Assembly: GCA_002403905.1 (NCBI GenBank)
Contig: DHIR01000168.1
Span: 13,800-20,506 of the forward strand
Reading direction: 5' to 3'
Origin: Mucilaginibacter sp. UBA4741
GTDB lineage: Bacteria; Bacteroidota; Bacteroidia; Sphingobacteriales; Sphingobacteriaceae
Length of the DNA stretch: 6,707 nt
The position numbers and the translations under genes are program-made. Each line of letters begins with the position of its first letter. Within the stretch, counting starts at the first letter, position 1. The notes below the pieces were generated by a model. It did no database searches and was not told the DNA's origin. It saw only the letters and a list, made by a program, of their open reading frames with translations. Positions 4,842 through 6,707 of the stretch are shown here, one piece after another.

Positions 4842-6698
4842 TTAATTAGATAGTACAACTAACGAATTGTTACGCTTTATTATTTTATAATTTATATGGA
4901 GAGTTTTTGCTTGCTTTTCCCAATCTGCTACTAACCTGTCCATATTACTGCCATCGATTACCAATGAAGCATATTCATAATTTTTATTCAACTCTGTTAT
5001 GGTGATATGCGGGTTGCCGGTTAGGTACAGGCAATTAACTTTTAGTTTTTCAGGCAGTTGTTTGTTTTGTAAACGCTTGTCGAACAATAATATTTTTTTA
5101 TTTTGAAATTGTATAAGGTTATTGTTCTTAACCAGGAAAGTTGAATTTATATTCTGCTTGATTGTGTATATGGCGGTATCGGCAATTTTACAGCTATCTA
5201 AATAAGGTTGTATGGAATATTGATAATTCTTGTCTGCGGCATTCAAATCTGATAATATGATTGCTTTATCCCCTTGTTTAAATATGATGCCCTGGTGTTT
5301 CCTCATGTTTAAAAATGTGATGCTATCAGCCTTACCGGCGCTTATACGTTTTAAACTGATGCTTATAGTTAATATAAGCATAGTTATTAACCCCACTTGT
5401 AACAACCATTTCTTCCTGTCAAACAAAAAGTAAAACAGGCATATAATAATAAGGTAAGCTAATAAATATTCAAATGTGGTTAACCATATTTTACCGATAC
5501 TGGCAAATGGGACATGCTCAATAATTACCAGTACTTTATTCATTATTACTATGGATTTTTCTAATATCCAACCCAGTGAAACTGAAACGAAAGGTATTTG
5601 CGGCAACACTAAATAAATCATCCCTACGCATAAAATAACCTCTGCCGGAATAATGATAAACAAGTTGCTCACCAAAAAATAAACCGGGAACTGGTGAAAA
5701 TAAAACGCGCTCAACGGAAACGTAATCACCTGCGCCGCTATAGACACCGAACAGGCCGCCCAGAGTTTATCGGCCCATTTGTTTTTAAAGGTTAGCCATT
5801 TATAAACCAAAGGTTGGAATATGATCAACCCTGCAACTGCCAGGTAGGATAGCTGAAACCCAACATCCGTAATAAATAAAGGATTGTACAACAAAAGAAA
5901 GAACGCCGATATAGCCAATATATTTAACGTATTAATATATCGGCTATAAGCTCTACCGATAATAATAAGGCTTATCATTACCGCTGCCCGGCATACAGCA
6001 GGCGAGAAGCCCGTAAGCATGGAGTAATACCATATCAGCGTTATAATTAATAGCGCTTTAAATACCTTACCATATTTATATCGACCTAAAAAACCAAACA
6101 CCAGGTTAAGCAAAATGTAAATAATAGCCACATGCCCGCCGGAAACTGATAATATATGTATAGTACCTGTTTTAGAATAAGCCTGTAAAACCTCATTACT
6201 TAAATCGGCTTTATAACCCAGTATTAGGGTAGAGGCCACGGCAATGGCCGAGGTATCACGCATATTTAGTTTAAGCTTCTCCACTAAACGCTGTCTTAAT
6301 CGTAAAGAATAAGCAATGATTGGATTACCAGCATTATGATTTAATAACACATATTGCTTTGGATATAAAAAAGTCTGATGATAAATATTCTGATTAGCCA
6401 GGTACTTTTTATAGTTAAACTCGGCCGGGTTAAAGGGTGGGTCGATTGCACTGTACTTTGCAGGAATCAATAACTCATCGCCATAATAAAGTTTATTTGC
6501 CGTGGTATCTTTTATGGCGATGAGTAATGTGCCCGTAGTATTTATCCTTTTGTTATTAATAACCTTTTGCTCAACTGTTGATGTAAAGCGTACTAAGCCG
6601 TTTTTAATGGATGGCTCGTTGTTTATTTTTACAATAAGGTATTGAGCCGGGATTTTAGAAAAGTGCTGGACGTTATTTAATTCATTAGGTATATACGC
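4842..6698 (-). CDS. comEC: ComEC/Rec2-family DNA uptake channel protein, N-terminal part interrupted
   Basis: ComEC forms the inner-membrane channel for single-stranded DNA in natural transformation. The open frame codes for 618 residues. The first 100 or so look like the end of the DUF4131 OB-fold region (YGDELLIPAKY, then DPPFNPAEFNYKKYLANQNIYHQ). Numbered from the TTG at 6470, the Competence domain follows (about 75-350), with ILGYKADL, HILSVSGGHVAIIY (105-118), LTGFSPAVCRAAVM (152-165) and GFQLSYLAVAGL (204-215) and about nine membrane helices. The C-terminal domain (380-542) lacks the HxHxDH metal motif of the metallo-beta-lactamase part of ComEC, as in the Bacteroidota form I recall. 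Residues encoded at 6471-6698 (PNELNNVQHFSKIPAQYLIV onward) continue the homology, but no ATG, GTG or TTG lies there and a TAA precedes them. The usual N-terminal membrane helices would be upstream, beyond the window. The 542-residue TTG start would cut the OB fold, so the gene may be a pseudogene or carry a sequence error. Confidence 0.88.
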   Translation of the reverse strand, partial: AYIPNELNNVQHFSKIPAQYLIVKINNEPSIKNGLVRFTSTVEQKVINNKRINTTGTLLIAIKDTTANKLYYGDELLIPAKYSAIDPPFNPAEFNYKKYLANQNIYHQTFLYPKQYVLLNHNAGNPIIAYSLRLRQRLVEKLKLNMRDTSAIAVASTLILGYKADLSNEVLQAYSKTGTIHILSVSGGHVAIIYILLNLVFGFLGRYKYGKVFKALLIITLIWYYSMLTGFSPAVCRAAVMISLIIIGRAYSRYINTLNILAISAFFLLLYNPLFITDVGFQLSYLAVAGLIIFQPLVYKWLTFKNKWADKLWAACSVSIAAQVITFPLSAFYFHQFPVYFLVSNLFIIIPAEVILCVGMIYLVLPQIPFVSVSLGWILEKSIVIMNKVLVIIEHVPFASIGKIWLTTFEYLLAYLIIICLFYFLFDRKKWLLQVGLITMLILTISISLKRISAGKADSITFLNMRKHQGIIFKQGDKAIILSDLNAADKNYQYSIQPYLDSCKIADTAIYTIKQNINSTFLVKNNNLIQFQNKKILLFDKRLQNKQLPEKLKVNCLYLTGNPHITITELNKNYEYASLVIDGSNMDRLVADWEKQAKTLHINYKIIKRNNSLVVLSN

Positions 6699-6701
6699 TT
6701 A
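6699..6701 (-). other. In-frame TAA just upstream of the homologous comEC reading frame
   Basis: Reading the - strand from the right edge in the comEC frame gives Ala-Thr-stop-Ala-Tyr-Ile-Pro-Asn-Glu-Leu. The two other frames also close soon after (TAA at 6677-6675 and 6688-6686). A CAA-to-TAA or GAA-to-TAA change, or a frameshift close to the edge, would explain it. Only six bases lie beyond it, so the upstream gene part cannot be inspected here. Confidence 0.6.
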
Positions 6702-6707
6702 AGTCGC

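Noticed and set aside
5230..5433. 67-codon + strand frame inside comEC
   Set aside because: Antisense to coding sequence; its hydrophobic character mirrors the opposite strand.
1..6707. CRISPR array, tRNA, rRNA, phage or defence genes
   Set aside because: No regularly spaced repeats, cloverleaf sequences, rRNA segments, transposase, integrase or nuclease motifs were seen on either strand.

Overview
The window looks like a chromosomal segment of a Bacteroidota bacterium, most likely in the Sphingobacteriaceae (Mucilaginibacter/Pedobacter-like). The grounds are the AT-rich composition, A-rich start regions with little Shine-Dalgarno signal, a DUF4412-type secreted protein, a Bacteroidota-style ComEC with a degenerate C-terminal domain, and short repeats of a kind I associate from memory with these genera. 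The genus is an inference; no rRNA or other marker is present.

Layout: five protein-coding genes form two converging groups. On the + strand are bioA (cut by the left window edge, ending at 1258) and a 202-residue ferritin-like di-iron protein (1393-2001). On the - strand, in transcription order from the right edge, are a comEC/rec2 homologue (open from 6698 to 4842), a secreted DUF4412-like protein (4769-4128) and an LTA-synthase-family membrane transferase (4061-2193). The groups meet in a 191-bp AT-rich gap (2002-2192) holding two weak hairpins.

The most striking structure is at the bioA/ferritin-like junction. Two copies of a 35-bp sequence (1248-1282 and 1356-1390) lie in inverted orientation around a 73-bp core, making a 143-bp REPIN- or MITE-like unit. 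It supplies the last three codons and the stop codon of bioA, and ends 2 bp before the ATG of the next gene. A second, unrelated repeat lies inside bioA: five 7-bp units (527-561) that encode a short, probably helical linker.

The comEC homologue is odd at its 5' end. Homologous-looking sequence continues in frame well upstream of the first usable start codon (TTG at 6470) but meets an in-frame TAA at 6699-6701. The N-terminal part therefore looks separated by a nonsense or frameshift change, or by a sequence error.

BioA is a biotin-synthesis enzyme. The ferritin-like protein has a complete di-iron ligand set and an unknown substrate; its link to biotin synthesis is only positional. The - strand genes concern the cell envelope (ComEC DNA channel, secreted protein, membrane transferase) and may be partly co-transcribed, but no common pathway is evident.
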